Positions 47,642 through 56,698 of a stretch of DNA of 64,000 bases are shown piece after piece. The notes beneath the pieces are model-generated. The model was not told the origin of the DNA and ran no database searches. It saw only the letters and a list, made by a program, of their open reading frames with translations. The DNA comes from Psychrobacter sp. Ps6 (lineage in GTDB: Bacteria; Pseudomonadota; Gammaproteobacteria; Pseudomonadales; Moraxellaceae), in the NCBI RefSeq assembly GCF_022129235.1, contig NZ_JADQAI010000002.1, positions 310,001 through 374,000 of the forward strand, read 5' to 3'. The translations under genes were made by a program, and so were the position numbers. Every line of letters begins with the position of its first letter. Positions within the stretch are counted from its first letter, which is position 1.

Positions 47642-48571
47642 ATGAGCCGTTCAGCGAACACCACCGCCGTCCTATATTTATTACTGTGTACGTTTCTCTG
47701 GGGCGCAAGTTTTCCTGTTGGCAAGCATGCCTTGAGTGAAGTAAATGCATTAACCTTAGTCATGTGGCGCTTTAGCATTGCCTCGGTGTGTCTGTATCTT
47801 TATACAAAATATAAGCACATGCCAATCCCTAATCTCACACCCAAACAATGGGCGTGGGCGATTGGTGTATCCATCATTGGTGTTGGCGGCTTGAACTTGG
47901 GCTTGTTTACGGGGCTTGAACAGACCAATGCTAACAACGGTGCGTTGATTATGGCGCTTAGCCCGCTAGTGACCTCTTTGATTGGCTCTATAGCGCAGCG
48001 ACAGTTTCCTACCAAAGGCGCGCTGTTTAGTTTGGTGGTTTGTCTCTCTGGCGTACTGCTGGTACTGACCGATGGCGCATTTGCCAAACTGCTAGGGTTT
48101 GAATTTAACCACGGCGATCAAATGATCTTTTTAGGTATGCTGTGCTGGAGTCTCTATACTTATCTGACTCAAGGAATCAGCCGCTGGATGCCGATGATTC
48201 CTTATACCTTGGTCGGTATGCTGTCCGGTCTTGGGGTGATCTCGCTTATGGTGTTATTTAGTGCAGAGGTACATCCACTGCAAGAAAGCTTAGCCATCAG
48301 TGGCAGTGTCTTTGGTGACCTGATATTTATTGGCGTCTTAGGTACGGTTGGCGGTTATCTACTATGGATATCAGGCGTTAAGCAATTAGGCGCTGCTAAT
48401 GCGTCATTATTCTTTAATTTTGTGCCCGTGTTTGCTGCGCTTACGGCCTTTGCTTACGGTCAGCAAGTGACTGCTTTACAATTATTAGGCATGGCGATTG
48501 TGATTGCAGGGCTATTGATACCCAGACTCGTAAAATGGCAACATCAACGCCTGACTGTCCATAATGTCTAA
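47642..48571 (+). CDS. EamA/DMT-family transporter
   Basis: I start at ATG 47642 (MSRSANTT), eight bases after GGA; an upstream-extended frame would run into the LysR gene's start. 309 residues with ten hydrophobic segments arranged as two EamA repeats (LWGASFPVGKHAL in the first, GTVGGYLLWISGVKQLGAANASLFFNFVPVFAAL in the second). DMT carriers of this type export amino acids, purines or drugs from the cytoplasm. The divergent LysR gene probably controls it. It ends 78 bp before nudC on the opposite strand, in a gap that holds a short tandem repeat. Confidence 0.87.
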   Translation: MSRSANTTAVLYLLLCTFLWGASFPVGKHALSEVNALTLVMWRFSIASVCLYLYTKYKHMPIPNLTPKQWAWAIGVSIIGVGGLNLGLFTGLEQTNANNGALIMALSPLVTSLIGSIAQRQFPTKGALFSLVVCLSGVLLVLTDGAFAKLLGFEFNHGDQMIFLGMLCWSLYTYLTQGISRWMPMIPYTLVGMLSGLGVISLMVLFSAEVHPLQESLAISGSVFGDLIFIGVLGTVGGYLLWISGVKQLGAANASLFFNFVPVFAALTAFAYGQQVTALQLLGMAIVIAGLLIPRLVKWQHQRLTVHNV

Positions 48572-48615
48572 AGTAAGACGCAGTAGGCACTGACATTAGT
48601 CGCTAAAACGAATTA

Positions 48616-48642
48616 TCAGTGTCAGTGTCAGTGTCAGTGTCA
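48616..48642. repeat. Hexanucleotide tandem repeat TCAGTG x 4.5
   Basis: Four perfect TCAGTG units plus TCA, in the gap between the convergent EamA and nudC genes, 8 bp before the nudC stop. Non-coding; a candidate variable-number repeat. Confidence 0.85.
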
Positions 48643-48649
48643 CTTAATT

Positions 48650-49591
48650 TTACAACAAGATACCTTGTTCTTTGGCAATCTGATCGATCAATTCTCGAGC
48701 GATACTGCCCTTTGGCGGAATCTTGGGCAGATTTGAGAGATCAAAAAAATCAGCATGCGACAGCTCATCTTCTTGAATGATGATATCGCCACTGGCATAA
48801 GAGGCACGGAACCCAAGCATTAAATTGGAGGGAAAAGGCCAAGGCTGACTGCTTACATAGCGAATATCTGCCACGCTGATATTGACCTCTTCTGCCACTT
48901 CACGTACCACTGCATGCTCTAGGCTTTCACCGACCTCAACAAACCCTGCGATCAAACCATACATGGGCGGCAGTTTTTGCTGTCCATGTCGATGGTGGTG
49001 CGCGAGTAAGATTTGCATTTCACCTGTCACTGGGTTTGGGCGAGTGATAGCGGTAATCACGCACGGCTGCACGCGAGGATACTGGCGCAGCTGGCATACT
49101 GGACAAACCATGGCGCGCTCGCCTTGGTCAGCATGTACGGTAGGACTGGCACAGCGACTACAGAACTGCGTATCTGCTTGCCACCTTAGTAACTGTATCG
49201 CTTGGCTGATCTGATCTGATAGGGCGACAGGCAGATGGGGCATTAGCTGTCGATAAGGAACAAACGTATCAGTACTGCTTTCGGCGATGATAGGCAGCGT
49301 CACGTTATGAGCGACTGCGTAATCATAAGTCATGGCAGTAGTGGACGGCGCAGTGAAAGTTTGGTCATTGTTGTGACTGATCAAATCAGCTGAAAGGCTA
49401 CTAATATCATTATCATCAGATTGCCAATGATTTGGCGATAGACCCTCATGTAGCGTCACGTGACCGAGCCGATAAGCTTGCTCGTCTGAACCAGTACTAC
49501 TCTGTGGTAGTTGGATTTGTAATGGCCACCAACCATCTGGCATTTGACGGCATAAAACGGTGTCATCACTCAATATAAAAGCATGGGCCAT
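48650..49591 (-). CDS. nudC: NAD(P)H pyrophosphatase NudC (RNA deNADding enzyme)
   Basis: The start is ATG 49591 (MAHAFILSD); a TTG four codons earlier has no better ribosome site. 313 residues. The four-cysteine zinc ribbon is CSRCASPTV with MVCPVC. The Nudix box GFVEVGESLEHAVVREVAEEVNI is complete, and the NudC-specific SQPWPFPSNLMLGF follows it. NudC hydrolyses NADH and removes NAD caps from RNA. At 313 residues it is longer than E. coli NudC (257); the extra length is a variable N-terminal domain (about 1-130). Confidence 0.95.
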   Translation of the reverse strand: MAHAFILSDDTVLCRQMPDGWWPLQIQLPQSSTGSDEQAYRLGHVTLHEGLSPNHWQSDDNDISSLSADLISHNNDQTFTAPSTTAMTYDYAVAHNVTLPIIAESSTDTFVPYRQLMPHLPVALSDQISQAIQLLRWQADTQFCSRCASPTVHADQGERAMVCPVCQLRQYPRVQPCVITAITRPNPVTGEMQILLAHHHRHGQQKLPPMYGLIAGFVEVGESLEHAVVREVAEEVNISVADIRYVSSQPWPFPSNLMLGFRASYASGDIIIQEDELSHADFFDLSNLPKIPPKGSIARELIDQIAKEQGILL

Positions 49592-49714
49592 AAAAAATTC
49601 CAAACAATTTGAAGCAAGTCCGTATCGATTTAGATACAGACCTATTTAATGTAAAGTATTCCGATTAAATTTCATCGCCGCAAAATAACGACGATAAAAC
49701 TTGTCCAAAGCGTG

Positions 49715-51397
49715 TTAAGCCGCAAGTAGATGACTCAAGCTCTGCTGGCCAACATCAAGCGCTTGTTTACTGACAGGGCGATTATTTTCAAAACCATCCA
49801 GATGATGATCGACCGCCATAATAACATCAGCAATATAAGCCAGTGTATCGTCTTCGATACGTTGTCCACTCTCTATGCGTTTTTCAATATAAATGGCTAG
49901 CTGACCAAGCATGCTGGCGGGTGTTGGTAATTGTAAAAAACGCAATGCGCCTGCCACTTGGCGCATCATTCCCGGTATATTCTGGATATTAAGCATATCG
50001 CGTTCAGGCTCTGCCAAATAGTCATTGATGGCTTGTTCGGTACTGGCAATGGCGGTACGGCTTTCTTGTATGAGAGTATCATATGCTGTATTGAGCTGAT
50101 GCAATGAGATATGTTGGTTATTTAATGGTAAATAAATCGCCCCTGGGGTATGCATCTCTGCCATGGCAATCGTAGCATTCTCTGCATGCATCAATGCCAG
50201 TAGCAAGTGATCGAAATCATCTGGCGAAGGCGCCTGCCAACGGCTGACTGCACTTGCCGCTGTGCTAAGACTGTCAGCTGCATTGGACAGTCCTAACAAG
50301 CGCAAGGCTGAGCTCAGTTCAGTCAACTCTTCAATGATCTGGGCAGTTTGCATATCAACAGGATTGATGGAGTCGCCGCGGGCGTAGCTGTCCACATTTT
50401 CTTTGATGGTATTAATTTGAGATTGAATGATGTCGTTCAACGTATCGGTCAGCGCGCGATTGGGACCAAACAAGAAACGCTTCATCTCCTCAAGCTGAGC
50501 ACCTTCTAGATGGTTGCTTGCATACTGCTCACGAAGCTGCTGCGCCTCAACCGTATCACGCTGACAGGCAAAATTGACCAAGTCTGCAAAACGCGTGTCC
50601 ATCACTGGTAAGTAGCTTTGAAATTGCTGCTCTAAGTAAATCAGAGTGTGCTTCTGGCTTAAGTTCAATGGCAAGACCGCTGCGATATCAGTCACGGCAG
50701 TAGTCGCTGCCTGCCAAAACAGACTGTTGGTATTTGCTGCGATCAACGCACAGGCAGCACTCATGGCATCGAGTTTTTGCTGATCGTTTGAATTGATGTT
50801 GCCGTCTTGATTGAGTAGGACAACGCCAAGACCACTACGATAGGCGTAAGTTAGCAGCTCTGTGTCTAGGTTAAGTGTGCTTAGTGGTTCGAAGTTTTTT
50901 TCAGGGTTGGCAATGATGACGCTACTGCTGCCAAAAGCAGAAAAAGATTCTACGGTGATGGGTGCTTTTTGCACATGAGCATTGAGCTTGTTAACCACTG
51001 GCAATAACAAAGTCGGCTCTACCGACTCAGTCAATAAGACAAACTCGACATAGCGATCTAGAGTCATGATGGCTTCTGATAAATCCATGATAAGCGCAGT
51101 ATCATCATTGTCGCCGCTATCATAAAGGCGCTGCAAACCATCGACGATCGCATTGTTTAACACTTCCGCACCGACAAGAGAAATCAGTTTAAAAATACAA
51201 GACAGCTGCTTTAGTACGTCAATAGAATCTGCCAACAAAGGTGCTTGGCTACTATCGTCATTGAACTCGCTCAGATGAATCTCAGTATCTTTAAGCGTTG
51301 CGATAACCTCATCATGTAATAAATGAAGTGATGGCAGGTTAAAATCAGTAACACTAAGCGTTGGGGCGGTTAACTTCATTTGCGCAGACTGGTCCAT
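49715..51397 (-). CDS. fimL: FimL/ChpA N-terminal-like protein
   Basis: From ATG 51397 (MDQSAQMKL), 560 residues, mostly helical and acidic, without signal or membrane segment. Repeated patterns LKQLSCIFKLISLVGAEVL, ELSSALRLLGLSNAADSLS and MMRQVAGALRFLQLPTPASMLGQL resemble the degenerate Hpt-like helical modules of the ChpA N-terminus and FimL. FimL in Pseudomonas is a scaffold of about the same length that links type IV pilus chemosensing to cAMP and twitching. No phosphorylatable His in a clear HENxHxLKG context is seen, as in FimL. No pilus genes are adjacent. The assignment is by overall character and moderately sure. Confidence 0.6.
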   Translation of the reverse strand: MDQSAQMKLTAPTLSVTDFNLPSLHLLHDEVIATLKDTEIHLSEFNDDSSQAPLLADSIDVLKQLSCIFKLISLVGAEVLNNAIVDGLQRLYDSGDNDDTALIMDLSEAIMTLDRYVEFVLLTESVEPTLLLPVVNKLNAHVQKAPITVESFSAFGSSSVIIANPEKNFEPLSTLNLDTELLTYAYRSGLGVVLLNQDGNINSNDQQKLDAMSAACALIAANTNSLFWQAATTAVTDIAAVLPLNLSQKHTLIYLEQQFQSYLPVMDTRFADLVNFACQRDTVEAQQLREQYASNHLEGAQLEEMKRFLFGPNRALTDTLNDIIQSQINTIKENVDSYARGDSINPVDMQTAQIIEELTELSSALRLLGLSNAADSLSTAASAVSRWQAPSPDDFDHLLLALMHAENATIAMAEMHTPGAIYLPLNNQHISLHQLNTAYDTLIQESRTAIASTEQAINDYLAEPERDMLNIQNIPGMMRQVAGALRFLQLPTPASMLGQLAIYIEKRIESGQRIEDDTLAYIADVIMAVDHHLDGFENNRPVSKQALDVGQQSLSHLLAA

Positions 51398-51543
51398 AAG
51401 TATTTTTCCATAATGTACTGATGAGAATAGCAATGGTATAAAAATATCAAAAAATAGGTGTTAGTGATGTTTTAACGCTTTATATGACAATAATCAAGAT
51501 TATATTGTACAAATGTCAGTGTAATGCAGGATTGATATAGCAG

Positions 51544-53157
51544 CTACATATTGGCTTTTAGCTCAGGGTAGTCCTCTGCAAGAGAAGCGTACCAGCTTTG
51601 ATTGGTAGTCTCATCTGACGTCGATGCTAGCAATAAATTGGCCAAATTAGCAAAGCTGGCATGGGCAGTCTGCCCACCATCTGATTGCGTGTCCTCTTCA
51701 ATGGCGAGCGTCACTTGTCCACCAGTCATTGCCAAATAAACTTCGGCTAAAATCTCTGAGTCAAGTAAAGCCCCGTGAAAAGTACGGTCTTGCTTACCAA
51801 CATCCAGACGACGTACGAGGGCGTCCAACGTGTTCTTTTGTCCGGGGTACTGCTGCTTTGCCATGACCAATGAATCGGTCACTTGTACGCGCTCAGCAAA
51901 GTCATTTAGACCGACCTTAGCAAACTCCATGTTGAGAAAGTTCATATCAAAGGTGGCGTTGTGAGCGATAATCTCAGCACCATCCATAAAGTCGTACAAT
52001 GACTGGGCAACTTGATCAAAAGTAGGCTTGTCGGCCAAAAATGCCTCAGAGATACCATGAATGCGAATGACTTCCTCATCCATGCCACGCTGCGGATTGA
52101 TATAGACGTGTAGTTTTTCACCAGTAAATTTACGCCCAACCATCTCAACAATACCGACCTCGATGACACGGTCGCCCTTTAGTGCGTCAAGTCCTGTAGT
52201 CTCTGTATCCATGATGAGCTGACGATTTGTTTCATGACGATGTATCGGCTTTGGCAATAGCGGTTTGAAATGAGGGTTGGCACGGCTAGTATCCCCATCA
52301 AACTTGGGTGCATCAGTATCTATAGGTGGCATATCACTAGTCATGACGGTATCATTCATGGGTGTTTGGGCTTCTGGCATGGCTTTGTTACTCATCGTGT
52401 TGGGTGCGTTGTCTTGATATTGGGCAGTTTCTACCATGACATCATCATTTATCATACGTTTTTCATGGCTATGGTGACTGTCATTGATTAGTAACTCATC
52501 TTCTGACACATCTTCGTCAAACTCGTCATCTACCATATCTAGACCCAACGGGTCGAACTTTAGCCAATCATCATTGGTGACAGGTTTTTTATCAGTCGCT
52601 ATGCGGTCTTTTTTTTTAGGTGCGTCTGATTCTTTTATCATAGAGGAGTGACCACTGTTTGACGTAACCCCTAAGTTTGCCAGTTCATCTGCTTTTTCGT
52701 TACCGGCATGTCCAGCGTGACCCTTAACCCAGTGCCAATCAACATCACGCTGTTGACATAGCATATCCAATTGTTGCCAAAGGTCTTGATTGGCAACTGG
52801 CTTTTTACTGGCTGTTTTCCAGCCTTTTTTCTTCCAGCCTTCAATCCATTCGGTGATGCCTTTTTGGACGTAGCTAGAGTCTGTCCAAATCTCAAGTTTT
52901 TGCTCATGTGAGCTATGTGTTAGGGCCTGTATCGCACCCATGAGTTCCATGCGATTATTGGTGGTTTCTGTATCACCGCCATATAAATCCTGCGTACTAC
53001 CATCACTAAATATAAGGTGCGCGCCCCAACCGCCAGCACCGGGATTGCCTTTGCAGGCACCGTCAGTATACGCTACCGTTGTGTTTTTCTTGGCGGCTAA
53101 CGCATCAGTTGCGTTGCTTGTATTAGAGTGTGGCATTGCGTTACGGTTGTCTGACAT
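51544..53157 (-). CDS. rnhA-dnaQ: Fused ribonuclease HI and DNA polymerase III epsilon subunit
   Basis: 537 residues in one frame. RNase HI occupies about 26-165, with catalytic D32, E71, D93, H147 and D157. An acidic, low-complexity linker covers about 165-310. The DnaQ 3'-5' exonuclease runs from about 311: DTE at D317/E319, D404 in HNATFD, and H461/D466 in FHGALLDSE. It is followed by QVTLAI (481-486), in the place of the clamp-binding QTSMAF of E. coli epsilon. The first half degrades RNA in RNA:DNA hybrids, the second proofreads replication. In E. coli the two genes are divergent neighbours; a fusion is known from Acinetobacter relatives. Everything for both activities is intact. Confidence 0.95.
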   Translation of the reverse strand: MSDNRNAMPHSNTSNATDALAAKKNTTVAYTDGACKGNPGAGGWGAHLIFSDGSTQDLYGGDTETTNNRMELMGAIQALTHSSHEQKLEIWTDSSYVQKGITEWIEGWKKKGWKTASKKPVANQDLWQQLDMLCQQRDVDWHWVKGHAGHAGNEKADELANLGVTSNSGHSSMIKESDAPKKKDRIATDKKPVTNDDWLKFDPLGLDMVDDEFDEDVSEDELLINDSHHSHEKRMINDDVMVETAQYQDNAPNTMSNKAMPEAQTPMNDTVMTSDMPPIDTDAPKFDGDTSRANPHFKPLLPKPIHRHETNRQLIMDTETTGLDALKGDRVIEVGIVEMVGRKFTGEKLHVYINPQRGMDEEVIRIHGISEAFLADKPTFDQVAQSLYDFMDGAEIIAHNATFDMNFLNMEFAKVGLNDFAERVQVTDSLVMAKQQYPGQKNTLDALVRRLDVGKQDRTFHGALLDSEILAEVYLAMTGGQVTLAIEEDTQSDGGQTAHASFANLANLLLASTSDETTNQSWYASLAEDYPELKANM

Positions 53158-53544
53158 AGAAATGTATAAACCTAATAAATAGTAAGCATAAAAGTGGTAT
53201 TAGAGCATCGCGCTCATGCTAATTGAACGATGCTAGTGCCGCTGTGAGTATAACAAATCTATCGTAAATATGGGTGGTCGTGACGCACAAAATCGCAAAA
53301 CCAGCGATGGCAACGCATAACACAATAGTAACCTGATTGTTTTCTGTTAAAATAGCTTGGTTCGCTAAAAAGCGTCTATTTTTTAGCGAAAATGCTTTTA
53401 AAGAAGCCAATACCAGCGCGCTGTCTTTGTCACATTTGTCACAATAGTATCCACAGAAAATATTTGTAGATAGCTATTTGATAGTTTTTTATGACAACGC
53501 GCTCAATGCAAGTCTCCCATACATGACCGCAGGATAGCTTTATT
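53158..53544. other. 387-bp gap with two hairpins
   Basis: No credible gene. It contains a 7-bp inverted repeat AGCATCG/CGATGCT (53204-53210 and 53228-53234). A perfect 11-bp one follows, TTCGCTAAAAA (53361-53371) and TTTTTAGCGAA (53380-53390), spacer GCGTCTAT, without a following T tract. TAAAAT just before it (53348-53353) could be a -10 for the lipoprotein gene. Confidence 0.5.
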
Positions 53545-54093
53545 ATGTCTTTATGCTCAAATGTTTTTTATAAGCGACTGACGTATCTGATGCTCAGTGC
53601 TACGGCCAGCACAGCGCTTCTTTTGAGTGGCTGTAGTGATAACAGCAGTACTAAAGTAGATACCGAAGTTGCCGCAGATTTATCTGTCTTTGCCGGTTGT
53701 TATACGGTGAGTCAAGATGAGCCTGCGCAAATAAAGGTTAGCCAACAAGACGGTGCTTGGGTAATGCAGATGAAAGAGCCTGCAAGTGCTAAGCGTGTTT
53801 GGGATGAGCCTGAAGCGTTAGAAGTGATTAAAAATAGTGACATACCGCAGTTTTTCTCTATTGATCCAGACAATGTCGATGCGGTGATCGGGCGTCCTGA
53901 TCGAGTGCTCGTGCTGGCGCATGTCAAGCCCGCCTATGCCAATATCGACCCACTCTTAGACAGTGAGTACTTGTCTTATATTTACCGAGGTGCTAACACC
54001 ATTTATCGAGTAGAGTGTGACGATGTCAATACCGATATATTGGCCAATCCACACGCTAACATCATTATCGATAATGTGAATGAGAGTAGTTAG
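53545..54093 (+). CDS. Hypothetical lipoprotein
   Basis: 182 residues. The signal is type II: ATASTALLLSGCSDNSS, with lipidation on the Cys at about residue 30. The mature part has no family I recognise. Visible are a possible disulfide pair (AGCYTV and VECDD), an Asp/Val-rich middle (IDPDNVDAVIGRPDRVLVLAHV) and no membrane helix. The residues after the Cys (SDN) do not form the inner-membrane retention signal, so an outer-membrane lipoprotein is more likely. The gene is followed by a small membrane protein gene 71 bp downstream on the same strand. Confidence 0.72.
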   Translation: MSLCSNVFYKRLTYLMLSATASTALLLSGCSDNSSTKVDTEVAADLSVFAGCYTVSQDEPAQIKVSQQDGAWVMQMKEPASAKRVWDEPEALEVIKNSDIPQFFSIDPDNVDAVIGRPDRVLVLAHVKPAYANIDPLLDSEYLSYIYRGANTIYRVECDDVNTDILANPHANIIIDNVNESS

Positions 54094-54164
54094 ATAAGTA
54101 TTGCTCATAGATATCATTGATGATCAATAGGATTTGTCTAGATCGTATTTTGCTATAAACAGTC

Positions 54165-54491
54165 ATGCCAGTAGAGTCAAGCTATATGAATTTTTTTAGT
54201 TATGTTGTGTTAGGTGGGTTTTCTTATGCAGCGGGTTGGGCGATAAGAACGTATGTATTAGAAAAACAGCATAAGACTGACCAGCCTTATAATCTCAAGC
54301 ATCCGGCCATTTTGGCGTACTTGGGTGGGTTTTTTATCGTTATGCTGATTGTTTCGTGGTTGATTGGTCGCTATGCGCTTGGTCATGCTGCGATCGATTT
54401 ACCATTTATTATTGTCAACAGCCTCGTGGCAACCTTTGTGTATTCGTTTGGGCTCAATCCAGAAAAAGCAAGCTATGATGTGCCGAATTAA
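54165..54491 (+). CDS. Small hypothetical membrane protein
   Basis: 108 residues (101 if the ATG at 54186 is used). Three hydrophobic stretches are visible: FFSYVVLGGFSYAAGWAI, ILAYLGGFFIVMLIVSWLIG and LPFIIVNSLVATFVYSFG. A basic segment (LEKQHKTDQPYNLKH) sits between the first two, so the cytoplasmic side can be predicted there. No family known to me. It may be co-transcribed with the upstream lipoprotein gene; a terminator stands 52 bp after the stop. Confidence 0.65.
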   Translation: MPVESSYMNFFSYVVLGGFSYAAGWAIRTYVLEKQHKTDQPYNLKHPAILAYLGGFFIVMLIVSWLIGRYALGHAAIDLPFIIVNSLVATFVYSFGLNPEKASYDVPN

Positions 54492-54542
54492 AATCTGATA
54501 TTTAAAGGTTTAATCGTTCAGCATCAGATTGATTAAAGCAAC

Positions 54543-54580
54543 AAAAAGCCACAACCAATGTGAATGGCTGTGGCTTTTTT
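54543..54580. terminator. Terminator after the small membrane protein gene
   Basis: AAAAAGCCACA (54543-54553) and TGTGGCTTTTT (54569-54579) with an inner CCA/TGG pair. A and T runs on both sides also suit the convergent DUF1232 gene. Confidence 0.88.
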
Positions 54581-54667
54581 AAGACTGCAATTCTTTACCT
54601 GTTAAGAAGTTAGCAGTTAACCGATAATTAGCAGTTAAGACATAATTATCGGCTAAAACATAAATAG

Positions 54668-55147
54668 TTACGAAGCCTTTTTGAGATCAGTACTGGTTTC
54701 ATTATCATCTTCTTCATCAGTGCTGGTCTTGTCGTTACTGATGTTGTCAATATCTTTTTCATCTACTGGCTTGCTTTTGGCATCCCCTTGCTCTTGTTTC
54801 CACACTTTATATTTTTGCAAATCCTTTTGGGCTTGTTTTAAACAAAATTTGAGTACAAGTGCGTCATCGATATAGCCGATAAACGGAATAGAGTCTGGGA
54901 TAAGGTCAATAGGGTTTAGTGTGTAAATTGCCCCAACCACGCCAGCTGAGATGGTTCTAAAAGGAATCTTACGATAGTCACCTTTATAGTAATCTTTGAT
55001 TAGACTCATAAATAGCATCAAGTCATCGCTAAAAGGTTCAAGGTAGCTATTGTCCTCTAGCTTTTCTTTAAGTTTGTCTTCTTTTCCAATCAAGTATTTC
55101 AAATTAGAAACGAGTGTTTTTTCTTTATCATTTTTCTTGGTAAACAT
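54668..55147 (-). CDS. DUF1232 (YkvA-type) membrane-associated protein
   Basis: 159 residues. The DUF1232 core is the hydrophobic pair IYTLNPIDLIPDSIPFIGYIDDALVLKFCL, with the family's invariant P-D-L-I-P-D and G-Y-x-D-D residues. A charged N-terminal region precedes it and a Lys/Glu/Asp-rich disordered tail (about 125-159) follows. The family is widespread, small and uncharacterised; some members sit at the membrane. It is a single gene, convergent with the preceding small membrane protein gene. Confidence 0.85.
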   Translation of the reverse strand: MFTKKNDKEKTLVSNLKYLIGKEDKLKEKLEDNSYLEPFSDDLMLFMSLIKDYYKGDYRKIPFRTISAGVVGAIYTLNPIDLIPDSIPFIGYIDDALVLKFCLKQAQKDLQKYKVWKQEQGDAKSKPVDEKDIDNISNDKTSTDEEDDNETSTDLKKAS

Positions 55148-55384
55148 AATTGTTGCCTTTGTTTATTTGCGATGAATTTGTATTTACAGTAACAAATATA
55201 CTCGCCCCATGTTGTGTGTCTCGGTAGCGAAAAAGTAAATATAGGTAAAGGCTTGGGTAACTTGACTGCTGGCAAGATGCGTTACAATGCTTGAGTATGA
55301 CAGCGTCATTTGTGATGTGCGCTGCTGCAAAAAGATGACAATGTATAAATCATAAAAACAAAAATGTATAGGTAGTAACAACGT

Positions 55385-56662
55385 ATGGGTTCAAAAACAC
55401 CGTCCATCCAGCAGTCAATAAAAGATAAAAACCTACAATCAAACCTAGCTGATGAGCTTAGTGTTGGCCTAAACCGTCGACAGTTTTTGCGTCGAATAGG
55501 GGTTAGCGCAGGTGCTGCGGCATTGGCGACTCAAAGTATTTCTCACGTATTCGCTGCCAGTCTCATTGAGTCTAATAATAGCTCGCAGCTGACCAAAGAC
55601 GATCTGCCTGCGTTGTTGGATGAGCGCTCAGCGCAAACCTCCCTAATCACAAGCTGCACCACGCCTACGATTGAAACCCGACTTTTTGCCAGCTCTAACG
55701 TGGGCGGTAGTGATGAGCGCAATCAGTTGGCATTAGATCGTATGGCTTGTGCGGGGTTTAAAATAAATAATCCTGATATTACCAATCGTCAGTATTTGCG
55801 TTTTGCGGGTACGGACTCGCAGCGTGCCAGTGATTTTCAAAACCTTGCGACCGGAGCGATAGCAGCGCCAAAGCTGCTACTGGGTGTGCGCGGTGGTTAC
55901 GGAGCGATGCGAATATTACCGATGATTGATTGGACAACGCTTGGGCGTATTATGAAAGAGCGCGGCACGATACTCGCAGGCTTCAGTGATGTGACCGCTA
56001 TTCAGTGTGCGCTATTGGCAAAAGGGGCGATGAGTTCGCTTGCGGCACCGATGCTATATAGTGAGTTTGGCAAAACGGCACCTGATCAAGTGACCTGTCG
56101 CCAGTTCGCTGAGGCCTTAACCAATCCTAACCTCATGATCACCATACAAGATGCCTCTCTAACCAGTCAGCAATTGCCTACCATACTCACAGCAGGCGAG
56201 CCTAAAGTGCTCACTGGTACGATTTGGGGTGGCAATCTGAGCGTGGTGTCTGCGCTGGCAGGTAGTGAGTATTTGCCGCGCATTGAGGGCGGTATTGTGT
56301 TCTTAGAGGATGTGGGCGAGCAGGCTTACCGTATTGAACGCATGCTGTATGACTTGTATTTAGCTGGTGTGTTTAAAGGTCAACAGGCGATTGTATTTGG
56401 CGCATTGTCTGGTTCAGGTGAGGACAGCTATGACAAGCGCTATGATGTCGCCACAGTCATTCGTCAATTGCATAAGCTGACCGGATTACCGATATATAGT
56501 GGCATGCGTTTCGGTCATATCGGCAAAAAACACAGCTTTCCGCTTGGGGCGACTTGTCAGCTGACTCCTAATATAGCGGGCGGCTATCAGTTAGCATTCA
56601 CCGATTATCCCGCCATCAAGGCGGATGCTATCAATGTGGAAGGGTTATGGCAGACGGCTTAA
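55385..56662 (+). CDS. ldcA: Tat-exported LD-carboxypeptidase (peptidase S66)
   Basis: 425 residues. The N-terminus has a twin-arginine signal, NRRQFLRRIG, followed by a hydrophobic stretch (VSAGAAALATQS) ending HVFAAS. The S66 domain has the family loops LGVRGGYGAMRILPMID with the nucleophile region, AGFSDVTAIQ, FLEDVGEQAYRIERML with the acidic residue, and MRFGHIGKKHSFPLGA with the catalytic His. S66 enzymes cut the L,D bond of murein tetrapeptides, usually in the cytoplasm for recycling. Export by the Tat route would move this one to the periplasm, which is the odd point. Start choice is fixed by the intact signal. Confidence 0.88.
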   Translation: MGSKTPSIQQSIKDKNLQSNLADELSVGLNRRQFLRRIGVSAGAAALATQSISHVFAASLIESNNSSQLTKDDLPALLDERSAQTSLITSCTTPTIETRLFASSNVGGSDERNQLALDRMACAGFKINNPDITNRQYLRFAGTDSQRASDFQNLATGAIAAPKLLLGVRGGYGAMRILPMIDWTTLGRIMKERGTILAGFSDVTAIQCALLAKGAMSSLAAPMLYSEFGKTAPDQVTCRQFAEALTNPNLMITIQDASLTSQQLPTILTAGEPKVLTGTIWGGNLSVVSALAGSEYLPRIEGGIVFLEDVGEQAYRIERMLYDLYLAGVFKGQQAIVFGALSGSGEDSYDKRYDVATVIRQLHKLTGLPIYSGMRFGHIGKKHSFPLGATCQLTPNIAGGYQLAFTDYPAIKADAINVEGLWQTA

Positions 56663-56698
56663 ACACTAAGTATCCATAAACATTAGACACGAATAATC

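Noticed and set aside
53219..53410. 63-codon frame on the minus strand in the rnhA-dnaQ/lipoprotein gap
   Set aside because: No ribosome site, no domain character, and it runs through the 11-bp hairpin.
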